A stretch of DNA of 64,000 bases, taken from the NCBI GenBank assembly GCA_003255025.1, contig QANY01000148.1:62001-126000 (forward strand). Direction: 5' to 3'. Below the pieces are notes generated by a model. The model saw only the letters and a program-made list of their open reading frames with translations. It did not search any database and was not told the DNA's origin. The DNA is from Datisca glomerata (lineage: Eukaryota > Streptophyta > Magnoliopsida > Cucurbitales > Datiscaceae). Made by a program: the position numbers and the translations under genes. This document shows, piece after piece, positions 23,691 to 36,095 of the stretch (positions are counted from its first letter, which is position 1; every line of letters begins with the position of its first letter).

Positions 23691-25620
23691 CAAATTTATG
23701 CAAGGTAGAGGTGAGGCCATACAAGCCTCTTTCTAAGAAGTTTGATCCTAAGACCATCAATGGTTCTTTGTTGGCCATTGTTTTGGGATCAATAGGCTCT
23801 AGATTTTATTATCCATCTCATAAGACCAAGGTGATTGAATTCAATCTGGGATGTGTATTTTGAGGACTCTTTTAATACAGATGTTAATTAGGGTCAAAGG
23901 GAAATGAAATCTAGGAAAGAATTTATTAATTTTCATATGCCTATTATTTCCACTCTGATAACAGGTGCTTTTGTTGGTTAGGAACTAACACTCACTCATG
24001 ATAACCCTATTGATCTGGTTGAGCTTGATATTCTAGAACTTTTTATGGTGATGCCCTTTGAGGAGATCACAAATGGCCACAAATCTGCTATTTTTTATGA
24101 CTACATTATCTATTTGCATGAGCATGAATTTGATATTATTGATGCTTCAGATTGAGTTACTTATCAAGAAGATATGGCTATTTCAAAATCCTCAATTTTA
24201 GATGAATGCAATGTTTGATGAGAAGACATCCATGTCATAGAATGGTGTATGGAACTTGGTAGAGTTACCACAGGGTCGTAAACAAATTGGATGCAAGTGG
24301 GTTTTTAATCAAACGTGACTTGAATGGTCAGGTAGAGAGATACAAGGCAAGGTTGGTTGCCAAGAGCTTTGGTCAATGAGAATGTATTAGTTTTAAAGAA
24401 ACTTTTTAGCACGTCTCGAGTAAAGACTCATTCCTTATCATTATGGCCACTGTAGCTCATTTTGACTTGGAGCTTCATAAGAAGGTGTCAAAACTGCATT
24501 CTTAAATGGAAATTTGTAAGGGGATGTGTATATGGTTCAACCTTGAAGTAGATATCAACGGAATGATATTTTGATGAGATTGTCACCATGAATGGCTTCA
24601 AGGGGATGTTGTCGAAATGTATATATTTGAGGGTCAATGGGAGTAGTCATATATTGTTGGTTCTATATGTTAATAATATTTTGCTCGCCTGTAATGATTC
24701 TGGTCGGTTGGCTGAAACATTGTAGATGCTATCTGACCACTTTGATAAAGGATATAGGAGAAGCTTACTTTGTTTTAGGCATTTAGATTTTTTGTGATAG
24801 ATCGTGTGGTATTCTCGTATTGTCTTAAAAGACATACAATGATAGGGTGTTGAAGATAATTAATATTAAATCCTTTTTATTGTGAACGCGCCAATTCTGA
24901 AGGGTGACAAGTTCTTGAAGACTCAATGTCCTCAAGATAAGAAATAGAGAAAACCACATGAAAGTCGTCCTATATGCATATGTTGTTGGTAACCTGATGT
25001 ATGCTTAAGTATGCACACTCCCCGATATAGATTTTTTTATGGGTGTGTGGGTCAATACTTGAGAGTGATCTTGGTCTAGGTTATTAGAAAGTGGCTAAGA
25101 AGATAGGTATCTTCTGGGGACCAATGATGTTATATTGACATGTTGGCAAACCAACACTCTCGATATAGTTGGATTTTGTGATGCCGATTATGAAGGCTGT
25201 GTGGATGATAAAAAGTACACACATGGTTATGTATTTATCATGATAAGAAGAGTTGTATCCTAGGAAAGTGTCAAGCACGCACTCACAACGTGCTCGACTT
25301 TGGAGGTAGAGTATACTTCATGTTATGCGGCGACTTATGCGGTTTTTATGGTTTGCTTAGTGTTTGGGAGTTTTTGTACCATTTCAAGACCACTTAAGTT
25401 GTTTTGTGACAAATCTATTGTGGTATCCTACTCTCACAACACTAGAGGCTTTTTACGCTCTAAACATATTGATATAAAAGTTTCATTTTGTTGAAGAGAA
25501 GTTTGCAGAGTCGCTCATTGACATTGAACACATCCTACACATCACATGTTAGCGAACCCATTAACTGAAGGCTTACTATATGCGTGTTTAAAGAACATGT
25601 GTCCAATATGTAGTTGATAG
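23691..25620 (+). pseudogene. copia pol remnant (element B)
   Basis: A second copia polyprotein, on the + strand, starts inside the integrase C-terminal part (EVRPYKPLSKKFDPKTING, about 23709-23765). Then come reverse transcriptase pieces: LVELPQGRKQIGCKWVFN (24260-24310), RYKARLVAKSFGQ (24340-24380) and LYVNNILLACN (near 24665-24697). In the last of these the catalytic YVDD is changed to YVNN. RNase H appears as GFCDADYEGCVDDKKYTHGY (about 25175-25230) and EVEYTSCYAATYAV (25300-25345). Stops and frame changes are frequent. The 5' part is absent. Confidence 0.75.
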
Positions 25621-25957
25621 GTTCCTAGATGATCATATGTTGAGTTAATGGGGTTCTGCTACTTTTTGTGAACATGTTGTTATTGCAATATATATCTTGA
25701 TCTTTGGATCATTGTCGTTATGTTATATATATGTTTGGTGCATGGTTATGTGTGATTGTTATATCATGCCTATGTACTTTATGCATGACTAGGTTAGGCC
25801 ATAAGTTATGTGATATATCTTTGATGCATAGTTATGTTTAATTGTCACATCCTTTCGATTATTATTATGCATGAATAGTCAAGTGAAATGTTTATTAAGA
25901 TATATGTGGATGACATCTTCTGGTTAAATAAGTATTTGATGCATAAATAAGCAGTCT

Positions 25958-26534
25958 AAGTGGGAGATTATTGGAATATTTATATGGACTTGGCATAATT
26001 ACATTGGCGACTCATTTGATGTCGTGTGATATAACATAAGTTAATGTGTATGTGACAATGGCTATGGTATTGTGCAGATCATACTGGGATGTACTCTTAT
26101 TCCTAAAACAACAAGAGACCCATAAGTATACTCTATTTATTAAATTTTGGTCAATCCATTAGACCAAAAGCCTTCTCATGACAAAAATATATATTGATGG
26201 CTAACATTAAGGATATGTGGCTAGAGAGAGTTATTATTATTGTTTAGTGCAAACTTATGGAGTTGAGACATGGTCGCTATTGAGAGAAGGTGAACTAAAA
26301 GGTCTGCTTATCAATCTCTTGCCATGGCTGCTTCAATCGATGATCAACATGCTGCTTGACCTCCTTCATCGTCATATTTGGTATATGGAGGTAACACTAA
26401 ACTCTATCTGATGGTTTATCATGCTCTAGAATTAAATAGGTTAATCGACTGAGATGTTAGGTTGTTCTTCTTGATGTTTGTGATGATTAATACTTTGAAT
26501 CATGCTTCTTTATTTCAACAAATTAGACTTAACA
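25958..26534 (+). mobile_element. polypurine tract and 3' LTR of copia element B
   Basis: AAGTGGGAGA at 25958-25967 is the standard copia polypurine tract. The LTR starts right after it at 25969 (TATTGGAATATT, expected TGTTGGAATATT). The end is uncertain: ACTTAACA at about 26534 is the best candidate, giving about 565 bp. No matching 5' LTR lies in the window. Confidence 0.5.
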
Positions 26535-27270
26535 AAATCTAAATTAGGATAGAAAGTAAAATTAAAGGATTAAAATTGCATTCCACTTTCTTTATAAGCC
26601 ATCCCCTTCTTTTTCATTTAATTAACTTGTACCGACCTCACACATTGTTTACTTTTATTATATGGACTCCCATTCAGTTTCAAAACTTATACATATAATT
26701 TGATTTGATTTAAAATAAGTTCAAACAAGTCTTTTTTTTTTCAAATACCCTCACAACTTGATTTTTTAAGAAATTCACACTGATATGTTATTGTTATTTG
26801 TCATATTTCTAAGTTTCTTTGCTTGTATTGTTATTTTCTATAATTCTTATAGTATTTGAGAATATTTCTAAAACATTTTTTTTATTTTTATTGAAATTTG
26901 TAATAGTTAGATAAAAAAATAGTGAGATATTGACCTTTCAATGAAGTATATAGAGCTTTATATAATTATTGTGATTAGAGAAAACATCCATATAATTAAC
27001 GGAAACCGCAAGGGAGGTTCATGTAATTTATCATGGTCATTTGGTTCACACAATCTAGAATAACAATCGCAATTCAATCGCTGACAGTTTAATTGCTTGC
27101 AATTTTATTCCTGGTTTAATATGAAGATTGTTACATTTGGTTGTGTATGATAATTTTTGAAATGGTGGGTGGTAATTTGTGATTTGTATGTTAGGTATAG
27201 GTTAATTTTTTTTTGTAAATTACATAAATTACTTAAAAGTGTTTTAGTTATATCATGCAAAAAAATTATT
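26535..27270. other. AT-rich stretch between copia elements
   Basis: No gene found. The part from about 27000 to 27190 (GTCATTTGGTTCACACAATC and following) could be a remnant of a small DNA transposon, but no clear inverted-repeat partner was identified. Confidence 0.4.
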
Positions 27271-27275
27271 TTGAT

Positions 27276-27572
27276 TGTTGTAAATGTATAAGTTAGATGC
27301 CACCATTCTTTACTCTTAACTTTTTTAACTGTCGTAACTCCTAACTCTTTTATTCTTAATTCTCTAATTTACATTAGAAGTAAAACTCTTAAATAAATAT
27401 TGTAAGTTTCATTCTTATTTGTTTTTGTTATGTTGCCTATAAAAGAGAGAGATCACCCATGAATAAAATCAATAGAAACAATTGGTTCTCTCTTCTTCAT
27501 CTTCTTCTTCTTTTTTATTTTTAAGCTAATTCATTTCTTGCATTCTTTTATTAATCTTATATTTCATAATAC
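27276..27572 (+). mobile_element. 5' LTR of copia element C
   Basis: It starts TGTTGTAAATG and ends at about CATAATAC. It includes a TATA-like CTATAAAAGAG near 27439 and a short TTC repeat. TTATCAGCACAAAGC (27574-27588) follows as the probable primer site. Confidence 0.65.
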
Positions 27573-28316
27573 GTTATCAGCACAAAGCTTTAACCCCAAT
27601 TTGTTGTTAAGGTGAAAATTTTCATCGTTGATTATTCTATTACATTTTAATATTTCTCAAATCTTAGATAACAATATTGTATGATTTTACATTTTAAAGT
27701 ATTCATCTAGTATTAGTTGCCAAGGAAATATTATTACTTATTTGCGTTCTTACATAACATATTCTAATTTATGTGTAAAATGAAAGATGACCACTTATTA
27801 TAAAGTAGATTTCTAATATAATTGTGTCTTAGAAAATATAGTTTGTTAAAAAATTTCAATTAGATTGTTTAACATGTTTTTTTTATCAATTGATAGATAA
27901 TTTTTATGTTCAAGATTTAAATAATATTAGATTTTTCTTAAATTTGGTGTAACCTATCAATGACATACACGATAATATCTTACAACATGTTTCCGTTAAT
28001 AGTACAAGTTATGAAATATTATAAAAGAAGATAGTACTGAATATTAGAGAAAACTTCAATTTAGATATCTTTTTTGTTTGACATGAAGATTATATGTTTA
28101 CGTTGTTATTCATTTGTTGTTAATAAATGAATGGTTATTTAAAGAAGAATTGATTTACAATAACATTTTAATACTTATTGCTATGTTTAAGTTTATTTTT
28201 TTATTATTTGTCCATATAATTATCTAATGTTATATTTGAAATTAATGTATTATTGCATTAATATTTCCATCTATTTAATTTAATCACGCTATTATTTTGT
28301 CATGCAATTATTATAG

Positions 28317-29193
28317 ATCCAGGAATATCAAATCTTACAAAACTTGAGTCCATTGCTCTCGACGTTTTGGGAAAAAATTATTTCTCATGGACTCTTGGAG
28401 CGGAAATTCACCCTAATGCCATGAACCTGTGGAATACAATTAAAGAATGAAATCAAGCATCTCTGCGGGATCGAGCAAAAGCTATGATATTCCTTCGCCA
28501 ACTGCACACTCCGTGTTTTTTTGACTCGAAATTAAGCTGCGACGGGTAAACCTTGTTTCAGTAGGTCTCTGAATAAGCTTCAATTTGATATTTTACAGGC
28601 CACGTGGTTCCACCCATGTCAAAAGTTATGCCTTACGGAAGTTGACATGCGCGTGCCATGATCCGTCTGCTACAACAATTCTAAAGCTGCATAGTTCGTG
28701 TTTTTTGAACTCAAAACTAGTTGCGATGCGCAAACCCTGTCACACATCTAGGTCTCTGAATAATCTTCAAATATCTCATGGTAAAAGATCCTCTTAATCT
28801 GTGGAAGAGTTTAAGGACATATATGACAATCAGAAAATGATAATACCTCCAAAACCTCATTATGACTGGATGCACCTAAGGTTGCAAGATTATAAATCAG
28901 TTAGTGTCTATAACTCTGCATTATTCAGAATTAGCTCGCAATTAGAATTACGTAGAGAAATTGTCACTGAAGAAGATATATTAAAGAAAATATATTCTAC
29001 TTTTCATGCCTCGAATGTACTCCTACAACAGCAATATCGAGAGTGTTGGTTTAAGAAATTTTCTAAATTAATCTCTTGCTTACTTGTTGCTGAGCAAAAT
29101 AACAAGCTTTTAATGAAAACTCATCTATCCCGCCCGACTGGCTCAACATCATTCCCAGAAGTGAATGCTACATCATTTAGTAATCGTGGGTGA
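28317..29193 (+). pseudogene. copia gag remnant (element C)
   Basis: The N-terminal gag part reads GISNLTKLESIALDVLGKNY, FSWTLGAEIHPNAM and, after a stop, RAKAMIFLRQL (28319-28503). After a foreign insertion it resumes with LWEEFKDIYDNQKM, PPKPHYDWMHLRLQDYKSVS, YNSALFRISSQLELR and ASNVLLQQQYRE (28798-29060). The last part (SCLLVAEQNNKLLMKTH, SRPTGSTSFPEVNA) is the usual end of the gag core before the zinc knuckle. The break by an in-frame stop near 28448 and by the insertion shows it is not functional. Confidence 0.8.
28502..28785. repeat. ~270-bp insertion with ~85-bp direct repeats
   Basis: Inside the gag frame, two diverged copies of an ~85-bp sequence lie 186 bp apart (28502-28585 and 28688-28773). 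Both contain CGTGTTTTTTGA, then a TGCGA..GG/CG-CAAACC word, and TAGGTCTCTGAATAA. The gag codons expected here are missing. It may be a small insertion or a duplicated satellite-like unit. The source is unknown. Confidence 0.6.
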
Positions 29194-29799
29194 GCGTCGT
29201 TAAAGTAATCGACACTATGGTGGTCATAATCATAATAGTTAATCATATGGTTATCGAATAAGCCAGTTAGTATGACCCACTTAGACGTTTCTGACTTTCT
29301 CGAGCAATCTACGAAGAACGCAGATAATGTCATTGATCATGCACACATTGTCTAAGTTCATATTTCTTATTTTATTATGTTTGTCTCTTTAATTGCTTTT
29401 AATAACAAGACTATGAAATTTTTTTTATAGTTTCTTCAGAGATAAAAGTTTATTATTTTCTTTGTTAAAGAATGAATATAACTTATACTTATTACTTGAT
29501 GGAGTAAAAAATTAATGTTTAAGATGTATGTCTAATAGATAGTGCATCACCTCGTACGATTCTTTAGGAAAAATATATTTCTCTCATTGGACATTAGAAG
29601 AAGTAGTACTAAATACAATAATTAAGGGACCGTAAGAGCCAACATTATACTACCTGATGATACAAAATTTATTATTAATGACGCATTATTCTCTATAAGA
29701 TCCAGAAAAAGCTGCTTAGTTTTAGAGATATTCATCTTTGTGATTATCATATTGAGACCATTGATGAAAATATTATGTAGTTTATATGCATTACTTGAT

Positions 29800-30890
29800 A
29801 TGCCTCAGGTTTGAAGAAACTATTGGAGAAACTTCCATCTTTGTCTTCCGAGTTATATTATGCGATTATAAGCTCAATTGAGTTAAATAATGTGATGAGC
29901 CAACCCAAAGATATTTGTTCTTTAGCATGATTGATCAGGCCATCCTGAATCCATAATGATGAGAAAATTATAGAAAATTCACATGGGCATCCACTAAAGA
30001 ACTGGAAAGATTCTTTTGTCAAGTGATTTGCCATGCAAAGCTTGCTCTGAAGGTAAATTGATTATCAAGCCATCTTTAACTAAAACAGTGACAAAATCTC
30101 CTACATTTTTACAACGCATTCAAGGAGATATTTGTGGGCCTATACATCTATTATATGGTCCGTTTCGATATTTATGGTGCTAATAGACACATTTACGCGT
30201 TGGTCACATGTAAGTCTTCTCTCTACTCGTAATGCAGCTTTTGCTAGATTATTTGGCTCAAATAATTTGATTGCGAGCATAATTTCCTTATTATACAATT
30301 AAGACGATTCATCTTGATGATGTTGATGAATTTACATCAAAAGTATTTGATGATGATTACATGTCAATTGGAATTGATGTTCACCATCTAGTTGCCTATG
30401 CTCATAATCAAAATGGTATAGCAGAATCAGTGATTAAACAACCACAATTAATTGCTAGACCATTACTAATGAGATCAAAATTACCAATTTATTTTTGGGG
30501 ACATGCTATATTACATGTTGTATCATTAGTATGTATAAGGCCCATTACTTACAAAATGCAAGCGTTGTTATAACTTGTCTTAGGACAAGAATAAAATATT
30601 TCCCATCTATGAACTTTTGGTTGTATTGTATATGTTCCAATCTCCCCACTCCAATGCATAAAAATGGATCCTCAGGGACAGTTTGGGATTTATATTGGCT
30701 TTGAAACTCCCTCAATAATTAAATATCAAGAGCCTCTGATGGGTGATATGTTTATAACAAGATTTGTTGATTGTCATTTTGGTGGGACAATGTACAAAAT
30801 ATTGAAAATCAATCACCTGATGCATTTATTGATACAAAAGTGACTAAATCATACATACCAGCTACAAATGCTCCAGCACAGATTTAGGTC
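29800..30890 (+). pseudogene. copia integrase remnant (element C)
   Basis: The pre-integrase/integrase region is visible as SDLPCKACSEGKL (about 30022-30060), LQRIQGDICGPIHLLYGPF (30110-30165) and the second core block, EFTSK.FDDDYMSIGIDVHH, ending at 30390. AHNQNGIAESVIKQ (30400-30440) contains the third catalytic residue region. RPLLMRSKLPIYFWGHAIL follows. The C-terminal part continues to about 30890 as FIYGFETPSI-like wording. Frame changes are common, so it is not functional. Confidence 0.75.
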
Positions 30891-31189
30891 CTAGTAGGAT
30901 AAGTCGTTAGTAAAGTACACCCGAAACGTGGTAGACATGTTAGGTCAAAAGACAAAATGCCCCTGAAGAAAAAGGATCAAGAAATTATGAATGAGGCTGG
31001 AGCTCTTGAAGATGCCACATTTTCAAATCAAATAAACGATATGTCTGATCAATTGGAGGATATAAAATTTGTTTCCCCAGAAGATGTACATGATAAAAAA
31101 AAAGGTCTATATAAATTTTGCCAATACTGGAAAAAGTTGAGATCGAAATCAAGTCATTGATGATGTTTTCATATACAATGTGGCACTTG

Positions 31190-32760
31190 ATATTCTAAAA
31201 GATATTGAAGATCTTAAACCAAAATCTGTCAAAGAATGTCGGCAGAGAAAAGATTGGCCAATGTGGAAAGATGGAATACAAGCGTAGCTTGATTCTCTTT
31301 CAAAATGAGAAGTATTTGGACCAGTAGTCCAAACACCCGAAGGTGTAAAACTAGTTGGATGCAAATGTGTATTTGTACGAAAAGCGTAAAGAGAATAATG
31401 AAATTGTTAGATATAAATCACATCTCATAGCACAAAGTTTCTCACAGAGACTTGGTCTTGATTATGATGAGACCTATTCTCCTGTAGTGGATGGATTTAC
31501 CTTCCGATTTTTAATTGGCCTGGCTATTACAAAATAACTTAAAATGCGTCTTATGGATGTGGTAAAAGCATACTTGTATGGCTCACTTGACAGTGACATA
31601 TGTACGAAAATTCCAAAAGGATATAAAATGCATGAAGCATATAATTCAAACTCCCGTAACATATGTTCAATTAAATTACAACGGTCTTTATATGGTTTGA
31701 AATAGCCTGGTGCATGTGGTATAATCGCCTAAGTAAATACATTTTGAAAGAAGGGTATGTGAACAATTTAATCTATCCATGTGTTTTTATTAAGAGATTA
31801 GAATCAGGGTTCGCCATTATTGCTCTGTATGTAGATTATTTAAATCTTATTGACGCTCCTAAAGACCAAGATAAGGCCATATCTTTTGTCTCGGCTTACA
31901 AATAGAACATTTATCAAATGGAATATTAATCCATCCATCGACTTACATAGAAGAAGTTCTAAAGCACTTCTACATGGATAAAGTTCATCCATTGAACTCT
32001 CCAATGGTTGTGAGATCAGTTGATATGAAAAAAGACCCTTTTTCATCCTCGAGAAGATAATGAAGAAGTCCTTAATCTTGAAGTGCCATATCTTAGTGCA
32101 ATTGGTACTCTTATGTGTCTTACAAATGCCACACGTCCTGATATAACATTTGCTATTAATCTACTCGTGACAGATAGTTCTTCACCAACTCGAGCATTGG
32201 ATTAAATTTAAACACATATTTCATTATTTGCGTGGAACAAAAGACATGAGTCTAATTCTTCAGACACAACTAATTAGATATACATATGTTAATTATCTTT
32301 CTGACCATCACAAAGGTCGATCACAATTTGGTTATATGTCAACTTATAATGATACAACTATATCTTGGTGATCTATGAAGAAAACTATAGTGGCTACTTC
32401 CTCATATCATTCTGAAATACTTTTGATCCATTGAGCAAGTATAGAGTGCATATGGTTAAGGTCAGTGACCCAACATACTTGAGAAACATATGGATTATCC
32501 TCAATCAAAGACAACCCTATGCTTTTACATGAAGAAGATAATGAGCCTTGTATCCTCCAACTTAAAAGATGGTGTATAATAGGACATCGAACAAAATACA
32601 TCTCACCAAAATTATTTTCACGCATGAACTCCAGAAGAATGAAGATATAAATGTGAAGCAAATTCGATCAAGTGATAATCTAGCTGACTTATTCACTAAA
32701 TCACTTCCTACTACAACATTCATGAAGCTTGATTACAAGGTTGGAATAAGTCATCTTTAA
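31190..32760 (+). pseudogene. copia reverse transcriptase and RNase H remnant (element C)
   Basis: Reverse transcriptase pieces: GPVVQTPEGVKLVGCKCVFV (about 31319-31378, over a frame change), LIAQSFSQRLGLDYDETYSP (31425-31484), MRLMDVVKAYLYGSLDSDIY (31540-31600) and YGLK..GACGIIA (31690-31730). The expected YVDD reads YVDYL at about 31830. RNase H pieces are seen near 32280-32420 (HHKGRSQFGYMSTYNDT) and ISSDNLADLFTKSLPTTTF-like wording at 32660-32720. Several stops interrupt it. The purine tract and 3' LTR follow at 32985. Confidence 0.75.
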
Positions 32761-32993
32761 GACATTTCTTGATGGTGGTTATTTTAACATCAGGGGGAGT
32801 ATAAAAGGAAGTCCGCTATAAATATATTGTACTTTGTTTCTTCGAAAAGGCTTTTCCCATTGGCGCAGATAACTTTTACAAGTATAACAATTATGTACAT
32901 TTTTTCCTTTACTAGGATTTATTTTCAAAGGATTTTTTCCTAGTAAGGTTATAATGAGGCATATTCTTTGTATGGTGGACATCTAAAAGGGAG

Positions 32994-33340
32994 GGTTGTG
33001 AACGCATAAATTAGATGCCACCATTCTTTACTCTCAACTTTTCTAACCTTCCCATTCTTAGCTATTTTATTCTTAACTCTCCTATTTACATTAAAAGTAA
33101 AACTCCAAATTAAATATTATAAGTTTCATTCTTATAGGTTTCTTTTATGTTGCCTATAAAATGAAGGGATTGCCCATGAATAAAATTAAGAGAAACAATT
33201 GGTTCTCTCTTCTTCTTCTTCTTCTTCTTCTTCTTCTTCTTCTTCTTCTTCTTCTTCTTCTTCTTCTTCTTCTTCTTCTTCTTCTTTCTTAAGCTAATCT
33301 ATTTCTTGCATTCTCTTATTAATCTTATATTTTGTAATAT
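32994..33340 (+). mobile_element. 3' LTR of copia element C with (CTT)n
   Basis: This LTR is collinear with 27276-27572. It is about 50 bp longer because a CTT/TTC microsatellite expanded at 33208-33285. AAAAGGGAGGG immediately before it is the polypurine tract. Confidence 0.65.
33208..33285 (+). repeat. (CTT)n microsatellite, about 26 units
   Basis: A nearly perfect CTT run of about 78 bp. The corresponding place in the 5' LTR (about 27489-27516) has only a short imperfect TTC run. Confidence 0.9.
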
Positions 33341-35197
33341 TTGATGAGAAATTTTAACATTAATTTAATTATATTTGATTAATATTTAAATTAATTTTAA
33401 GCGCACCCACGCGCCTTTAATGTCCCCACTCACAATAGGTTAGTGCCCCTAAATCGTGGAACAACACGCGAGGACGAGTCACGACAAAAGACGGTCATGT
33501 AATTAATCCAATTTAGTACGGGCCTCCCAGTCGAATAGATTTCAAACACAAGTATGGATTGCCCAAGAGGCGGGGCTCTTGGCTTCTCACCACATAGGGG
33601 TAGCTCGGTCGAGTAACTCGAATAAAGGAGTCTATAGATCTAGGCAAATAAATCCATCCAAGTATTCGACTGTGGGGTAACTGTTATAGGTGTTCCACCA
33701 ACCACAGTAACGCAGAGACACATGTTGAAAAGGTTATTCGAGGAGGAAGTTCTAAGGCCTGACCACTCAGAAGAGGGAGGCCGACCTCGGCTAGTCAGTT
33801 GAAAGAAAGCTTGGGTCGCATAAATCGGAGCACATGTAGGACAATAAGAATGAAGCTCTCGAAGAGAGATTGGATGACTCCGGGTACTGGGATCATCAAT
33901 ACGCGTCAAAAGTAACACCCCAAGTGGCAGCTTCCTATATGCCTAAATGCCCAACATGTAATGCTCATCGTTTTATGTCAAAGGTCATCTTCCTTTCGTC
34001 CAATCAAGGACAATTATTATAGTCATCATGTCCCGCAAGGCTTCCCTTGCACGCTCCCGAGGCTTTTTCGACATGATTCCTCCCGTGAGGCCTCATGTAC
34101 AAATTCCCATGTTTACAAGAAATAGAGTATGTCATTTTCTTCTCGAAGGAAATTATATCAAAATAATGCCAAGATACTAACTTAGGCATCAGCGGCCCTT
34201 AGGCGAGGCAACCACCCTTTAGGTTCTTTATTTGTGTTTTGCAAATCCCCGGCTAGGAGGACGATCATACTTAGCAAAGAAGACAAGTGCCAGTATTGTT
34301 GTGATTTTCAGTATCAACATTAATTTGAGTTAATAAAATGAGTGAGACAGTGAGAGAAAGAAGTGACATTAGCTTTATCTAAAATTTAAAATCTATAATA
34401 TATTAAAAATGACATGCCTAGGAGAATCATTTTTGGACAACTTTGACCATGCATTTATGTTACTAATCATATAATACTATTTACAAATACATGTGTCACA
34501 CTCTCATTAGTTGGTGTTAGCCTTAAATAAAATAATTAATAAAATTTTATTTATATTTACCATCCCACTAACTTGAAAAAAAAATAATAGCCCACTAATA
34601 TGTGTTATTAAATAGTAATTAATTATGGAGATTGATGGGTTGTTTTAAATTTTCATATTCAAATATTAATTATAAAAGTTTCAAAAAAATTATTAATAAT
34701 AATAATTACAACAACAATAATTGAAATAATAATAGTACTTTTTGAAATAGTACTAATATATATACACTCTATATAAACTACAATCTATTTATAATTCATA
34801 ATATCTATAATCTATAATTTATAAAAATGGAGAATCAATAAACACATTTATGGATAATTTATCCACATATTATTTGTACAATATCTAAAATAATAATCTA
34901 AATGTGTAATTTTCTGGTTGATAATTTTTTACCAGTTAATATATATTTGAATATATGTGTGTGTGTGTATTCAAGTTATATATCAAAAACTAGGAGATAG
35001 ATATTAAAAGAATAATCATATATAAGTTTAATAATATATTATAATTCTAAAGCACGGTACCTCTCATATATTAGACTTTATACTTAGTTCACTTGTAATG
35101 CATGTGTGCTATTACTAGTTTCATATAAGAGTATGCAAGTAATTTATTTGATATTAGAATTCTAATTGCTTTGTAAATTAGAATTACTCCAATTTTC
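33341..35197. other. unassigned repeat-like and AT-rich stretch
   Basis: 33400-34330 is GC-richer than its surroundings and carries a 92-codon minus-strand frame (33918-33640) without a recognisable domain. It may be an LTR fragment, but no second copy occurs in the window. 34340-35197 is AT-rich with a short GT run at 34956-34969. No gene was found. Confidence 0.4.
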
Positions 35198-35827
35198 TGT
35201 TGTAACTCAATTGCCTCAAAAGATTGTAGATTAGGATTATATGTTATACATACAAAATTTCACATGACACGTGACAAGATTTAGACCAAAAACTCCATCG
35301 AAGAGAAGATAGAGCGAGAAATGTAGAATCAACTAAACGGTTATGAAGAACAGACAAATCAAATGAAAGTACATGGATTGCTGATGTGGCAATCTAAAGA
35401 AAATCTAATCAAGATCATTAGATTGATCAAACTATCAAGATTTACTTAAGTTACCAATGTTGATAAACTGGATCTCAGAGGAATATTCTGTTGATCCTAC
35501 CTTTAGATAAAATTAGATAAACTGTATCAGATTATATGAAGGCCTATAAATAGAGGAAAGATATAACTCCAAACAGAAGACAACAACCATCAACATCTAT
35601 AAGAAACAAGCTGTTATGTAGCTTACATTAGCCTTGTAAACTTTTTCTCCATAATGAAATACTATTAAAGTCTTCCCGTGATGTTTTTTTATTTTTAAGA
35701 GTGTTCCACGTAAATCATGGTGTTTTTATTCTCTTATTCTCCCTCTAAATTATTCTCTTGATATTCATATCATGATGTAGGAAATTAACTACCGATTGTC
35801 AAAGACCGTGAATCTATTTCCATTACA
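35198..35827 (+). mobile_element. 5' LTR of the LARD-like element
   Basis: It ends CATTACA at 35827. A TATA-like CTATAAATAG at 35544-35553 fits a promoter. The bases after it (TTTGGTTATCTCGTTGAG) would hold the primer site but do not match the methionine tRNA site. Confidence 0.6.
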
Positions 35828-36095
35828 TTTGGTTATCTCGTTGAGAGATGAGAACAAAATTCAAGAAATCACTTCCCAAAATTCTCAAAACCAAATCAAA
35901 CATTTTCGACAATGGATACGAAGCGGAAGACAGAAGGAAGAATGGTAAACTCATTCGTTACATATTCGATTGGCTTATTTCTTTTGTATAATTATTATTT
36001 AAAAAAATTACTAACCTTATTCGTTGGTGATTGTATCTGGAAATTCAAGAAATACAATGAGGGGCTGACAAACCCCACCAACTGCCACCTGTGGA

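Larger units (their letters stand above)
27276..33340 (+). mobile_element. complete but decayed copia element C
   Basis: Two LTRs of about 297 and 347 bp share the words AGATGCCACCATTCTTTACTC and GTTGCCTATAAAA. They enclose a 5.4-kb internal region with gag, integrase, reverse transcriptase and RNase H remnants in the order normal for Ty1/copia. The element is flanked on both sides by TTGAT (27271-27275 and 33341-33345). A primer-site-like TTATCAGCACAAAGC follows the 5' LTR and AAAAGGGAGGG precedes the 3' LTR. The zinc knuckle and protease could not be recognised. Gag and integrase wording resembles the Ale/Retrofit lineage from memory. Confidence 0.75.
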
